The notes below the pieces were generated by a model, which did no database searches, was not told the origin of the DNA, and saw only the letters and a program-made list of their open reading frames with translations. A stretch of 64,000 nucleotides of DNA from Fragum whitleyi (Eukaryota; Mollusca; Bivalvia; Cardiida; Cardiidae). Positions 20,901-32,636 of the stretch are shown here, in pieces. Location of the stretch: NCBI GenBank assembly GCA_948146395.1, contig OX411544.1:88001632-88065631 (forward strand), written 5' to 3'. Position 1 is the stretch's first letter, and each line of letters opens with the position of its first letter. The position numbers and the translations under genes were made by a program.

Positions 20901-23900
20901 TGAGGTCACTCCTATATTTAAGAGCTTTTTGCACTCTTCTAACTTCTAATCACTTTGGTCAGTGCTGAGGGGTTTTATGAACAAAGTTAAGTCAATAAAG
21001 TCATAATTTTTTTCATTTGTCACTGAAAAATGGCGTTTTTACGACATGACCTGTTATGCGAAAAAAGGCAAGAATTCGGAGTAGTGTTATCTGTGATGTA
21101 CCATGGTTACTTAATCAAATAATTCTTGGTAAGAAACCATTGGGAATTATTGCTGAAAGTATAATTTTGAACTAATACTCGTTCCTTACTTATTGGGAAA
21201 AAAATGATAAACCCAACTTTTTTCCGAGGTAATAAAAAGGGGAGTTAATCATTGTTGGTCGAGGTTATTTTGACCTAAATTTTCGCAATTTTCACGTTTT
21301 AATGCCAATAACTAGAACTTAATCATAAAAATATGCGCAAAAAGAGTGTTTTCTGTTAAAAGATATCAAAAAGCAGGAGAAAGAGAAAATAAAACAGACA
21401 TTTTAGCCTCAAAAATCGCTACTTCCATGAATCAAATGATATAACAGCGTTCCCCAGAGTGGGAAAGGGGTTCGTAAAGAATAAAGGGTAAAATTCAAAA
21501 TTCCACAATCTTTGCTAAATTTTTCAGGATCTAAAACATCGTTTAAGAGTTTGTGCATCGTTTACTTACATAATGTGTAGAAAACACGAAAACCAACCCC
21601 CAAAAAACATGTCAAAATAGTCATACTGGGGGTGAAATTTAATGAAAAACTGATAGAGCCCGCTCATTTTAAATTCTTAAAATATAGTTTTATGTCATAG
21701 ATCTCTTAGAAAGCTCTGTTCCATGACAGATGTGTTGTATAACAACTCAAAAAGGGTATTAGAAACCGAAACGGGAAGAAGAATCGTGCATTGTACAACA
21801 TGGAATGGGGGTACCCACTTCAATAAATATCCATTCTGAAATGGGTGTTAAGGGTTGGAAATTGGGTCTCTTGTATCATTTTAAGCTATGTCGAGAGTTT
21901 CATTCACGTTTAGGTATTCAGCTATGACGAATTTACTATCTAAGAATCAGAAACGGAAGATCAATCAATTTACAAGAAACAACTTGACACGATAAGTGGG
22001 ACAAATTTTACATAATTGACCATTTTGACTAGTAATTTCCTTTGTCTCCGCTATCAAATTAACTTGATTCAAATGTTTTTGTCTCTCAATTGCTTTTTTA
22101 AAAAGTGTTTTAAAACATTCTTATTCAATTGCGAAAACCAGTTTGAAAATGTGTTAAAAATAACTCTAAAAAAAACGCTCTTAAAAGGGGTCCGTCACCT
22201 GCGACCGAGTCATGAAAAAACCGCTATCGGGGCAAGGGTTAGGCGTTTTCTCACCATTTCTTACTAAAATTTCACCTGTAATTGCATGAACATTGAAAAA
22301 CAAATGTTTCTCAAGCTTATTAGCACAGATTTTTTGCCATGAACTTTGACAAACGTCAGAAAAGTGATATTGAAACAGGCTCCTTTCGATATTAAATTTA
22401 CCAATTTTGCGTAAAGGGTTTGAATTTCAAGTCGGAAGGGGGATTTTGAATTAGGAGAAATGGGCATATTTCCTGTTTTCTACCAATAAAGGTCTATTTC
22501 TAATACTCTGAGCAAAGTTAATAAAAAGGTTGCATTGAAAAAACGACTTTTCGATCACCTATGTGTGATAGTCTCATATTACCAAATCGCAGGTGTTACA
22601 TGGGGTAAGGGGTTTTCTAGTCCATTCTATCGCATTGTTTACACAATTAATTACACCCACTTGACCAATTAAACTAATCCTTTCTTCCCAAAGCACTAAA
22701 ACTGACTTAATGATAATTTTAACTTTGTTAAAAGTTAAAAAATGCAAGGAGAAATATTTGCAATATGCACGTGGATCACTATTCTCCACTTCAAAATGCC
22801 ATTTTAAAGCCGAACTATTTTTTCTTTAAGATCTACTTTTACCATACAACGACCTCCGGAAGTAAATTCCAGTGAGGTCACTCCTATATTTAAGAGCTTT
22901 TTGCACTCTTCTAACTTCTAATCACTTTGGTCAGTGCTGAGGGGTTTTATGAACAAAGTTAAGTCAATAAAGTCATAATTTTTTTCATTTGTCACTGAAA
23001 AATGGCGTTTTTACGACATGACCTGTTATGCGAAAAAAGGCAAGAATTCGGAGTAGTGTTATCTGTGATGTACCATGGTTACTTAATCAAATAATTCTTG
23101 GTAAGAAACCATTGGGAATTATTGCTGAAAGTATAATTTTGAACTAATACTCGTTCCTTACTTATTGGGAAAAAAATGATAAACCCAACTTTTTTCCGAG
23201 GTAATAAAAAGGGGAGTTAATCATTGTTGGTCGAGGTTATTTTGACCTAAATTTTCGCAATTTTCACGTTTTAATGCCAATAACTAGAACTTAATCATAA
23301 AAATATGCGCAAAAAGAGTGTTTTCTGTTAAAAGATATCAAAAAGCAGGAGAAAGAGAAAATAAAACAGACATTTTAGCCTCAAAAATCGCTACTTCCAT
23401 GAATCAAATGATATAACAGCGTTCCCCAGAGTGGGAAAGGGGTTCGTAAAGAATAAAGGGTAAAATTCAAAATTCCACAATCTTTGCTAAATTTTTCAGG
23501 ATCTAAAACATCGTTTAAGAGTTTGTGCATCGTTTACTTACATAATGTGTAGAAAACACGAAAACCAACCCCCAAAAAACATGTCAAAATAGTCATACTG
23601 GGGGTGAAATTTAATGAAAAACTGATAGAGCCCGCTCATTTTAAATTCTTAAAATATAGTTTTATGTCATAGATCTCTTAGAAAGCTCTGTTCCATGACA
23701 GATGTGTTGTATAACAACTCAAAAAGGGTATTAGAAACCGAAACGGGAAGAAGAATCGTGCATTGTACAACATGGAATGGGGGTACCCACTTCAATAAAT
23801 ATCCATTCTGAAATGGGTGTTAAGGGTTGGAAATTGGGTCTCTTGTATCATTTTAAGCTATGTCGAGAGTTTCATTCACGTTTAGGTATTCAGCTATGAC

Positions 23901-25380
23901 GAATTTACTATCTAAGAATCAGAAACGGAAGATCAATCAATTTACAAGAAACAACTTGACACGATAAGTGGGACAAATTTTACATAATTGACCATTTTGA
24001 CTAGTAATTTCCTTTGTCTCCGCTATCAAATTAACTTGATTCAAATGTTTTTGTCTCTCAATTGCTTTTTTAAAAAGTGTTTTAAAACATTCTTATTCAA
24101 TTGCGAAAACCAGTTTGAAAATGTGTTAAAAATGACTCTAAAAAAAACGCTCTTAAAAGGGGTCCGTCACCTGCGACCGAGTCATGAAAAAACCGCTATC
24201 GGGGCAAGGGTTAGGCGTTTTCTCACCATTTCTTACTAAAATTTCACCTGTAATTGCATGAACATTGAAAAACAAATGTTTCTCAAGCTTATTAGCACAG
24301 ATTTTTTGCCATGAACTTTGACAAACGTCAGAAAAGTGATATTGAAACAGGCTCCTTTCGATATTAAATTTACCAATTTTGCGTAAAGGGTTTGAATTTC
24401 AAGTCGGAAGGGGGATTTTGAATTAGGAGAAATGGGCATATTTCCTGTTTTCTACCAATAAAGGTCTATTTCTAATACTCTGAGCAAAGTTAATAAAAAG
24501 GTTGCATTGAAAAAACGACTTTTCGATCACCTATGTGTGATAGTCTCATATTACCAAATCGCAGGTGTTACATGGGGTAAGGGGTTTTCTAGTCCATTCT
24601 ATCGCATTGTTTACACAATTAATTACACCCACTTGACCAATTAAACTAATCCTTTCTTCCCAAAGCACTAAAACTGACTTAATGATAATTTTAACTTTGT
24701 TAAAAGTTAAAAAATGCAAGGAGAAATATTTGCAAAGAATTTCCTTAATTTTTTTAAAAAAATTAATTATTCGATTTTAAATCGATAAAATCAACAAAAT
24801 TGCAATTTTTACACTTTTTGGTACTATTGACAAAGGATTACATCATTTGAAACTATCTGAAGTGGTCTAAATTCGTTTTCAAAAAATCGGGCCTTTTTAC
24901 CATCTAGGTCAGACCCCACCCGATTTTTGGCCTTCTTTGTTCTATATAAAATTGCTCAACTTTCAGGTGCTGCAACGCATTCCACAACACTTCTCTTACA
25001 TATTACGTCATTAGCGCTTCATCTACATTCAAAGATCTATCTTTTGAGACTAAAGAAACTTGGTCAAATCAGGTTAACTTTTGGGCTATTCAAGCGAGAG
25101 TAAAGGCACCGTCTTTTTCCCACACATGAAGAGGACAGTTAGTTCGGGTACGCCCCCCGTCCCTTATCCTTCCTCCCGGAAAGGAAATCGTGCACAAAAA
25201 AGATCGAAACGAGCGTTATATTAAAGAAGAGATTCAAAACTAGCAAAAAATCAAATAAATATGCACGTGGATCACTATTCTCCACTTCAAAATGCCATTT
25301 TAAAGCCGAACTATTTTTTCTTTAAGATCTACTTTTACCATACAACGACCTCCGGAAGTAAATTCCAGTGAGGTCACTCC
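17943..25380 (+). repeat. Tandem array of a 2,495-bp unit
   Basis: The unit starts AGGTCAGACCCCACCC at 17943, 20438 and 24906. Copy 1 (17943-20437) is complete. Copy 2 (20438-22763) and copy 3 (22764-24905) are joined by a 524-bp deletion across their boundary. Copy 4 (24906-25380) has only the first 475 bp. I see two differences between copies: G at 19667 versus A at 22162, and one A in a run near 20047. The array is bounded by GGG on both sides (17940-17942 and 25381-25383). No frame exceeds 83 codons, so it appears non-coding. TATA-like boxes (CTATATAAAA near 17975, CCTATATTTAAGAG near 18416) and GC-rich patches are present. Confidence 0.95.
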
Positions 25381-25517
25381 GGGAAAAACCAGCTGTAGAA
25401 ATACCACACGCAAAATGACCTACAACCTTCTTAATCAAAGCACTGAAAGCATTGTATTTGATTTTTAAACTGGGATGAGTGTCAATTTCACGATAATGCC
25501 AACAGCAATTATGCCAA
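25381..25517 (+). repeat. Tandem duplication, copy 2 (right part)
   Basis: GGGAAAAACCAGCTGTAG onward matches 16865-16976, including the end of the candidate exon. It has an extra CAATTTCACGATAATG relative to copy 1, which looks like a small MITE-A end fragment. Confidence 0.85.
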
Positions 25518-25718
25518 ACTAATACATACAGCCCAAGACTATGGCATGTAAACTGTTGTTATGAATCTGAATTAAAATAAATAAATAAATAATTAAATGA
25601 ATAACTAATAAATAATAATAATAAATAAATGAATAAACGCAACGACGACAGACAATGTGATTAAGTCATCAAGAGGCGAGCGACTTAGTCAAGACGGCAA
25701 TCCTTATAGGATAATTTG
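25518..25718. repeat. Possible LINE tail and AAAT-rich tract
   Basis: GGCATGTAAACTGTTGTTAT followed by AAATAAATAAATAAATAATT (25574-25640) looks like a LINE 3' end with a simple-sequence tail. No coding remnant is attached. Confidence 0.35.
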
Positions 25719-27238
25719 CAGTTAGGAGCATCGTGAAATTGACAAGGTAAATGATTTTTGAATGATTATGGAATGAAATTGAATGAGTGTGTGGAGCGAG
25801 CTTCGAGTGAATTTGAAGGGAGCTAATCCAAAACCGCTAATTTTCGATATTTTTTACATCCCTTTAAAAAATTAGGAGGACCATAATGGTCCTAGATCGC
25901 TCACCTGAGTCTCTTTGGCCCCTGGGACATCGCATTAATTGAATAGGCAGATGTCAAAAGGGAGATCGTTTCTACATAGGATCGATACCATGGAATATAT
26001 ACAGCCAAGAGCAAGTAGGATGTGCCTTTTCACTCTTAGATTCTATGTTAAAAAGGATGCACCCATCATGCTTAGATGAGCTAAAAGGTATGCGCCTGCA
26101 TGGAGCCCAAACATTGCACCTGGGTCTTGATATCAACAGACTTGGTAGGGGCCCACTAGATAATGCTACATACCAAATATGAAAGCTGTGTGCCCTCTGG
26201 TTTCAGATTTTCATTCTTTCATTCTATGTTAAAAGGGTTGCACCCGGGTGGAGCACAAAAATGATCCCAGGGTCTTGATATGAACAAATTTGGTAGAGGT
26301 CCACTAGATGATGCCTAATACAAAATATGAAAGCTGCCTGCCTTCTGGTTTCAGAGAAGAAGATTTTTGAAGATTTTCATATTTTTACTCTTCGTGCTCA
26401 GAAGAGCTAAAAGGGATGGGCCTGGGCAAAGCCCAAATATGACCCCAGGGTCTTGATATGAACAAACTTTGTAGAGGCCCACTAGATGATGCTACATACC
26501 AAATATGAAAGCTGTCTGCCTTCTAGTTTCAGAGAAGAAGGTTTTTAGAGATTTTCGCTCTTTGATTCTTTTTTAATGGGTTGTGCCTGGGAAAAGCCCA
26601 AATATGACCCCATGGTCTTGATATGAACAAACTTGGAAGAGGTCCACTAGATCATGCTACATTCCAAATATGAAAGCTGTATGACTTCTGGTTTCAGAGA
26701 AGAAGATTTTTGAAAATTTTCATATTTTCACCCTCTTTGTTAAGGGTAAAGGGAAAGTTAAGGGTGGATTTCAATTATTTGAACAACTTTGGTAGAGCTT
26801 GACCCAAGGAACATCCCTGTCAAGTTTCATCAAGATTGGTTCACTGGTTTAGGAGGAGAAAAAGTTTAAAGAAATTGTGGACGACGGACGCCGCACGACG
26901 CACGACTGACGACGGACGACGGACATTGTACGATCACTATAGCTCACCTTGAGCACTTTGTGCTCAGTTGAGCTAAAAATGCATACAAGTTCTATATATA
27001 GCTTCCTATTTCTTAAAGAACCAATCAGACGCTTACTATTTCAATTATGTCAATGAAATTGCGGCTTTTTTCTACTTATATTTATTTTGAATGAAGCTGT
27101 TGATTTTATCTTTTTTTGTAATTTGGGATATTTTTGAGTGGTTTGAGTGAGTGTTTCGAATGAATAAATGGAGCGATGAGTGAACGACCTAGAATGGTTT
27201 CGGTTGGATGAGTGTCAATTTCACTATGTAACTAATTG
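25719..27238 (-). mobile_element. MITE-A, inverted, split by an insertion
   Basis: CAGTTAGGAGCATCGTG starts at 25719 and CACTATGTAACTAATTG ends at 27238. The two halves (25719-25871 and 26976-27238) are separated by the 1.1-kb repeat at 25872. Its point of entry is the A-rich stretch just after the palindrome, so the MITE-A is the older insertion. Confidence 0.9.
25872..26975 (+). mobile_element. Helitron-like non-autonomous element (1.1 kb)
   Basis: Near its left end is the palindrome AGGACCATAATGGTCCT. The body has about five divergent ~160-bp units, each with CTTGATATGAACAAACTTGG, CCACTAGATGATGC and GCTGTCTGCCTTCTGG-type boxes. It ends with a GACGACGGACGACGG tract and a hairpin of about 15-bp arms (26939-26975) closing with GAGCTA. 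No clear target duplication is seen in the interrupted MITE-A. A 5' palindrome, tandem core and 3' hairpin suit a Helitron/Helentron derivative; the class is an inference. The same ends occur at 47231-52690. Confidence 0.7.
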
Positions 27239-27487
27239 TAGTATTTACTTTTGTACGGAGCGTATATTTTGTATTTTGATACTTGTTCAAGTGGAATATC
27301 AACAAGGTATATCCAGTCCCAATGTATATGAAAGACAAACAGATTTTCCTAAATTTATACCGAAGTTTATTTTCAACCAATCAGGTTTGTTGTTACATGA
27401 TACCGATTGAAACAAGAACACTGATTTGCTGACATAAAATTTCGGTTTGAATTCAGCCAATGACTATCTTTTATACTACCGACCATA

Positions 27488-27929
27488 CAGTTAACAACTT
27501 CATGAAATTGACAATGTGAATAATTTTGGAATGATTCAGGAAAGAAATTGAATGAGTGCATGGAACGAGTTTTGAGTGAAATTAATGGAAGGTAATCCTA
27601 TATCGCAAATTTTGTTCAGTGTGATCAAATTTGCGATATTGATTATCTCCCTTTAATAAAAAATGCAGACAAGTTCCATTCATAGCTTCCTATTTCTTCA
27701 AGAGTCTTTGAGACGCTAACAATTCGAATTATGTCAGTGAAATCGCGAAATTCATATATTAAAATTAATTTCTAATGTTGTTCTTGATTCCTAATTTTTC
27801 ACTAAGTTTGAGTGTTTTTGAATGGTTTGAATGAGTGTTTTGAGTAAATGAATGGAGCGCTGAGTGAACGATTTAAAATGGTTTTGATTGAGGCGAACGT
27901 CAATTTCACAATGTTATTAGATCTAACTG
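27488..27929 (-). mobile_element. MITE-A, inverted, full length
   Basis: TA (27486-27487) precedes CAGTTAACAACTTCATG. The other end ATGTTATTAGATCTAACTG carries a small extra TTAGATC and is followed by TA (27930-27931). Confidence 0.9.
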
Positions 27930-28284
27930 TAGGAGGTTCGTCGACACCAGATCAGAACCATCGGTATGAGTATATAAATCATTTATAAACAAAATAATTA
28001 TGTTCAGTTCAACTAAACGAACTATAGAGTGATACTTTTGTAAATACAAAGAGTTCTGTCTGTATCAACGAGAAGATTTGCGAAATTTTGAGGTTTGCTA
28101 TTATATTTAGCTAAACATCCTGACTTCTGTTTTTTTTTAAAAGTATGTGTGTATCTTGTATAAGCTTGACAACTTTCTGGTGGACAATCAGTTCAAAGAA
28201 AAAAATACACGTACTACTTTTATGGGCTTATGTATATAGAGGATATTGAATGAGTGGTCATTGAATACTGAATTTATTAAACGA

Positions 28285-28342
28285 GTCATCTATAAACAGA
28301 TAAAAACGAGGCTGCGCCGAGTTTTTATCTGTTTTAGATGAC
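28285..28342. repeat. Foldback hairpin
   Basis: Arms of about 25 bp (CATCTATAAACAGATAAAAA and its near complement TTTTTATCTGTTTTAGATG) flank a CGAGGCTGCGCCGAG centre. Confidence 0.8.
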
Positions 28343-28483
28343 GAGTTTAATTTATTCTGTATTTTATAAGCACAAATTTTATATTCTGTTTATAATATGA
28401 CCCAAATTTTAGCGAAAAATCGTCAGAATTCTTGAAATTCAACGTTTCAATTTTCTGCGAAACTTATAACGCTGTTTTTAAAA

Positions 28484-28563
28484 TGACGTCACAAAACATA
28501 GATTATGACGTCATTTTCGCGTTTACAAATTAGCGTCGCTTTTCGTTCTGAGCTCATTTGCAT
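28484..28563. promoter_or_regulatory. Two CRE motifs and an octamer
   Basis: The palindromic CRE consensus TGACGTCA occurs at 28484-28491 and 28506-28513, 22 bp apart, and ATTTGCAT (an octamer motif) lies at 28556-28563. The region is outside recognised repeats. Known factors for these motifs are CREB/ATF and POU proteins; use in this organism is unproven. Confidence 0.25.
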
Positions 28564-29221
28564 AGTAATTCTACTAGTATAGTAACACCCGTGTAACATC
28601 AAAAATATTCAACGGGTTTATTTCACTCCCGCGACGTAGGCCATATTATAAATGAAAATATAATGTCACAACACTTAATAGATACACCGATTGAACATTT
28701 TTGTTGTTGTTGTCGATGATGTATTAATGAAAACTAATGAATATCCGTTATAGCTGTATTTAGATTCAGCTACTGTTCTAACATAAAACCTGGAATTGTC
28801 ATTTCAAATATAGGAAAATAGACGCAATGCAAAAGCAAAGAAAATGCTTTTCATTTATTCAATCCGCATGTAAATGTCAAATTAGAAGCGGATACATAAA
28901 TTTAGGATTTAAAAGAAGGTAAGCATGTTAAAAGAGACTGCATGTATATTTTTATAAGGAACTAGTCATAATGTGATCGTTGATTCTTAAAAATATACAT
29001 GTATGTAGAAACGTTGAACAATATTTGATTTTGTAATTGTAAAACATTACCCGAGTCTTTGAGTGAAAAGACAGAACAAAGCCAAATAATGTAATACGAC
29101 AAGCAGATTACAAGTAATGCGTTTGATATTGTTGCCAGCAAAAAATCTCAAAACTTGCAGTATTTCAACGTTTTCAACACATATTATCAGAACATTTTAT
29201 CTTCAGACTCAAAAGCTTGTA

Positions 29222-29577
29222 CAGTTAGTTACATCGTGAAATTGACATTTAACTCAATCAAAACCATTCTAAATCGTTCACTCAGCGCTCCATTCATTCA
29301 TTCCAGACACTCACTAAAATCATTCAAAAACGCTCCAAACTCTCGAAAAAACATATAACAATAACTTCGTTCAAAATAAAGATATCTGGGGAAAAAATAG
29401 GGATTTAATTCATATAATTGAAATTGTAAGCGTGTGATAAGTTCCTGAAGAAATATGGAGCTATCTATAGAACTTGTATACAATTTTTATTAAAGGGAGG
29501 TAATCAATACTGCTAATTTTGTTCATACTGAACAAAATTTGCAATACTGGATTACCTCCCATTAAATTCATTCAAAA
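29222..29577 (+). mobile_element. MITE-A, truncated by the LINE
   Basis: TA (29220-29221) is followed by CAGTTAGTTACATCGTG. The palindrome is of the TTGC/GCAA-type subfamily. The copy stops at ATTCATTCAAAAG where LINE sequence begins, and its last ~100 bp are not found after the LINE. Confidence 0.88.
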
Positions 29578-32374
29578 GACAGAGATAAATGATAAAACGA
29601 ACTCAAGAGATCTTTGGAATTTCATTAGAAAAATTAAAGGAATTCCAATCCAAAATAATCCCCCATTTATCATTGGCAATGAAACAATTACCAATCCGAG
29701 AGAAAAGGCTTCATTCCTAATAAAACATTATGAGAAGAACAGCAGTGATGAAGGTTACACCCAAACTTTCATTGAACGAAAAAAGTTGTCAAACCACATT
29801 TTAATAAATCAAAATTCAGCACAAGAAGTGGAGGAAGGTATTGATATGCCTTTCAATAATGATTTTCTATTTTTGAATTGAACCAGGCTTTAAATAATTG
29901 CAAAAATGGAGCTCCAGGTGATGACGGTATTCACTACTCAGTCCTAAAAAATCTTTCAGATAATGCTAAGATGAAATTGTTAAACTTATTCAACAACTCA
30001 TGGAAAACAGGTAAAACTCCGGACTCATGGCACGAAGCAACAATAATTCCACTACTTAAACCTAATAAGTCGAAACACGATCCTGCGTCATATAGACCAA
30101 TTTCTTTGACTTCTACTTTCACGAAACTCATGCAAAAGATGATTAAACCCCGACTTTGCAATTATTTAAAAAAAAATAATTTGTTGAGCAGATATCAATC
30201 AGGATGTCGTTCTGGTCATTCATGTGAGGATAATCTAGCTAGATTAGAATCTGACATACGAAGAGCACAAAAGAGTAAACACTTCCTTATTGCGATATTT
30301 TTGGATTTAACAGCAGCTTTTGATAAAATGTGGATCTCTGGTGCAATACTTTATCTTAAGAAGATAGGCATTAAAGGCAGACTATTAAACTGGTTAAAAG
30401 ACTTTTTAGTGAAAAGAAAAATTAAAGTAAGGTATGAGGGACATATCACTGAAACAGTAGAAACACTTAATGGATGCCCTCAAGGGAGTGTATTGTCGCC
30501 AATAATATTTTCACTGTTAATGAATTCCCTACAAGAAACAATCGAAACACTTAATCTAAAGGAAGAAAATATCCTCGACAATATACAGCTATCGCAATTT
30601 GTTGACGACGGCGCAATATGGACTGAATCCAAATGTCCACGTCTAGCCGTTAAAAAAAACCCAAAAGGCATTAAATTCTGTTGACATATGGAGTAAGAAT
30701 AATGGCTTCCTTATCAACCCTGCAAAAACACAGGTAGTCTTGTTTCAACTACAATCCAAATCACAACCGCCAGATCAAAACCCAAACTTTCCTAAACTAA
30801 AATTGGGAAATGAAATTCTTCAGTTTAAAGAACATGCAACTTTCTTAGGTCTAACATTTGATAGATACCTCAAATGGCATATCCATATTGATAATCTTAT
30901 AAAAAGAACAGAAAAAGACATTAATCTACTACGCTCAATAAAGGGTCAAAGATGGGGAACTGATAAGAAATCACTGTTTAACATCTATCAAAGTTTAATA
31001 AAATCTAAACTTAATTATGGGTCATTAGTATACAATTCTGCAAGCGATCATATTCTAGAAAAGCTTCAGAAAATTCAAAATAAAGCACTCCGGGTGATAA
31101 ATACTTGTCCAAGAAATACACCCACTATTCCTTTGATTGCGGAATCAGGAGACCTGCCGTTCAGTCTGCAAAGGGAAATAAGCATGTTGAAATATTGGAC
31201 AAGGTCAATTGGCCATGGAACAAATCTACCAATAAATGAAAAAATTGAAGAAGACCCAATTTTTGCTTTAAATCCCAAAAGGGTGAAATCTATTAAAGAT
31301 CCATACTCACAAAGAATTCAAACGTTAACTTCAAAGTACAAACTAAATTCTTCTCTTATACAAGCTCCTTGTCACAGGGATTTGTTTGATTTCCAAGAAC
31401 CGAAAATTGACTTGGAACTAACAAACTGTATTTCGAAAAAGGATGAGTCTACAGTTAATTTAAGAAAGGCAGAAGGTTTTTTGAGGAAATATAACAATTC
31501 GTTAAAAATATATACTGACGGTAGCAAAGACCCTGATAAAGGCAATGCAGGAGCTGGAATTGTTGCATTTGATACAAATGAAACAATCCTGATGAATAAG
31601 GGATTCAAGCTGGATCATAGAGTATCGATATACTCGTGTGAAATGGTAGCTATTGACAATGCCCTAACATGGCTGACTAAAAGAGATACATCTCTCTTCA
31701 CAACATCAATGATCTCAATTTTTTCAGATTCCCTAAGTGTTTTACAGTCTTTAAAATCCGGTAAATCCCAGACAAGATCAGAAATATTATATAGTATTTT
31801 AAAGTCTATCAAAGAACTTCATATTAAGAACCTTGAGATAACATTTATATGGATACCAAGTCATGTTGGCATAATAGGGAATGAGATTGCCGATCACACG
31901 GCAAAGGTAGGGTCAAAATCTGGTGAATTTTTGGATATTAAACTAAGTGTCGAAGAGTTGTACAATTTAATCGAACATTCTATAAAACTTGCCTTTAATG
32001 AGGATGTACTTAAACCGTCACAAGCAAAATTCCAGTATTTTGATAACCCTTCAACTTTGACTGTGTATAGTAATATCAAACAGTTTGATAATGCGTATAC
32101 AAAATTAAGGCTTAAGGTAAGCTGTCTTGGCGGAGAAACATTCCCAAAATCAAACTGTGAACAATGTGGGACTTTAGAGACATTTGAACATGTTTTTTTC
32201 GAATGTCCCGAATTTTACGAACAAAGAAATGTGCTAAGAAATGAAATTCTTAGACTAGATATCCCCGTGATAAACAGAAAGAGTCTGCTTTTTCCAGAAA
32301 ATAAAGTTGCCAATGGAACACGGGAAGCTGTTTACGGGTATCTCTCAAACACAAAACTTATCAAGAGACTGTGA
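29578..32374 (+). pseudogene. LINE pol: reverse transcriptase, RNase H, zinc knuckle
   Basis: Three overlapping frames make one protein. Frame 1 (to about 29872) is linker. Frame 2 (29878 to about 30655) has APGDDGIHY, a SYRPISLTS fingers motif, FLDLTAAFDKM (motif A), GCPQGSVLSPI (motif B) and QFVDDGAIW (the catalytic DD pair of motif C). Frame 3 (to 32374) has the thumb, RNase H with YTDGSKD near residue 257 of its 544, CEMVAIDNA, FSDS and WIPSHVGIIGNEIADH, and a final CEQC, H, C knuckle. A one-base loss near 29870 and one extra A in the run at 30652-30659 shift the frame. With the endonuclease missing too, the copy is dead. All visible catalytic acidic residues remain, so decay is recent. 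Confidence 0.9.
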
Positions 32375-32387
32375 TGTGGCGAAATTA

Positions 32388-32480
32388 ACATGTCGATGGC
32401 TCGGCGCGAAGCAGTTGTGACTTCCTATAAGTCTGTAGGGAGTTGCGACTGTTTTGCGCTGAGCCATCGATATCAACATG
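32388..32480 (+). other. Long imperfect hairpin after the LINE stop codon
   Basis: Arms TCGATGGCTCGGCGCGAAGC... and ...GCGCTGAGCCATCGATATC pair over about 36 bp with a few mismatches, starting 14 bases after the TGA. The right arm reappears alone at 50983-51010. Confidence 0.85.
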
Positions 32481-32636
32481 ATGTACAAACATTATGTATT
32501 GTTTGCCCATCTTAATGATAAATCAATACTGTGATCAGAAACCAGCCTTAGATCTATCATAGTGAAGAATCAGAGACAATACATTAACGAGAACTGTGAG
32601 GAAGCGGCCTCAATTATCTACGCAACATAAACTTCA

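Larger units (their letters stand above)
27932..29221. other. Intergenic with foldback and CRE-like motifs
   Basis: No gene is visible. It contains the foldback at 28285 and the CRE-like pair at 28484, and is otherwise AT-rich. Confidence 0.4.
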
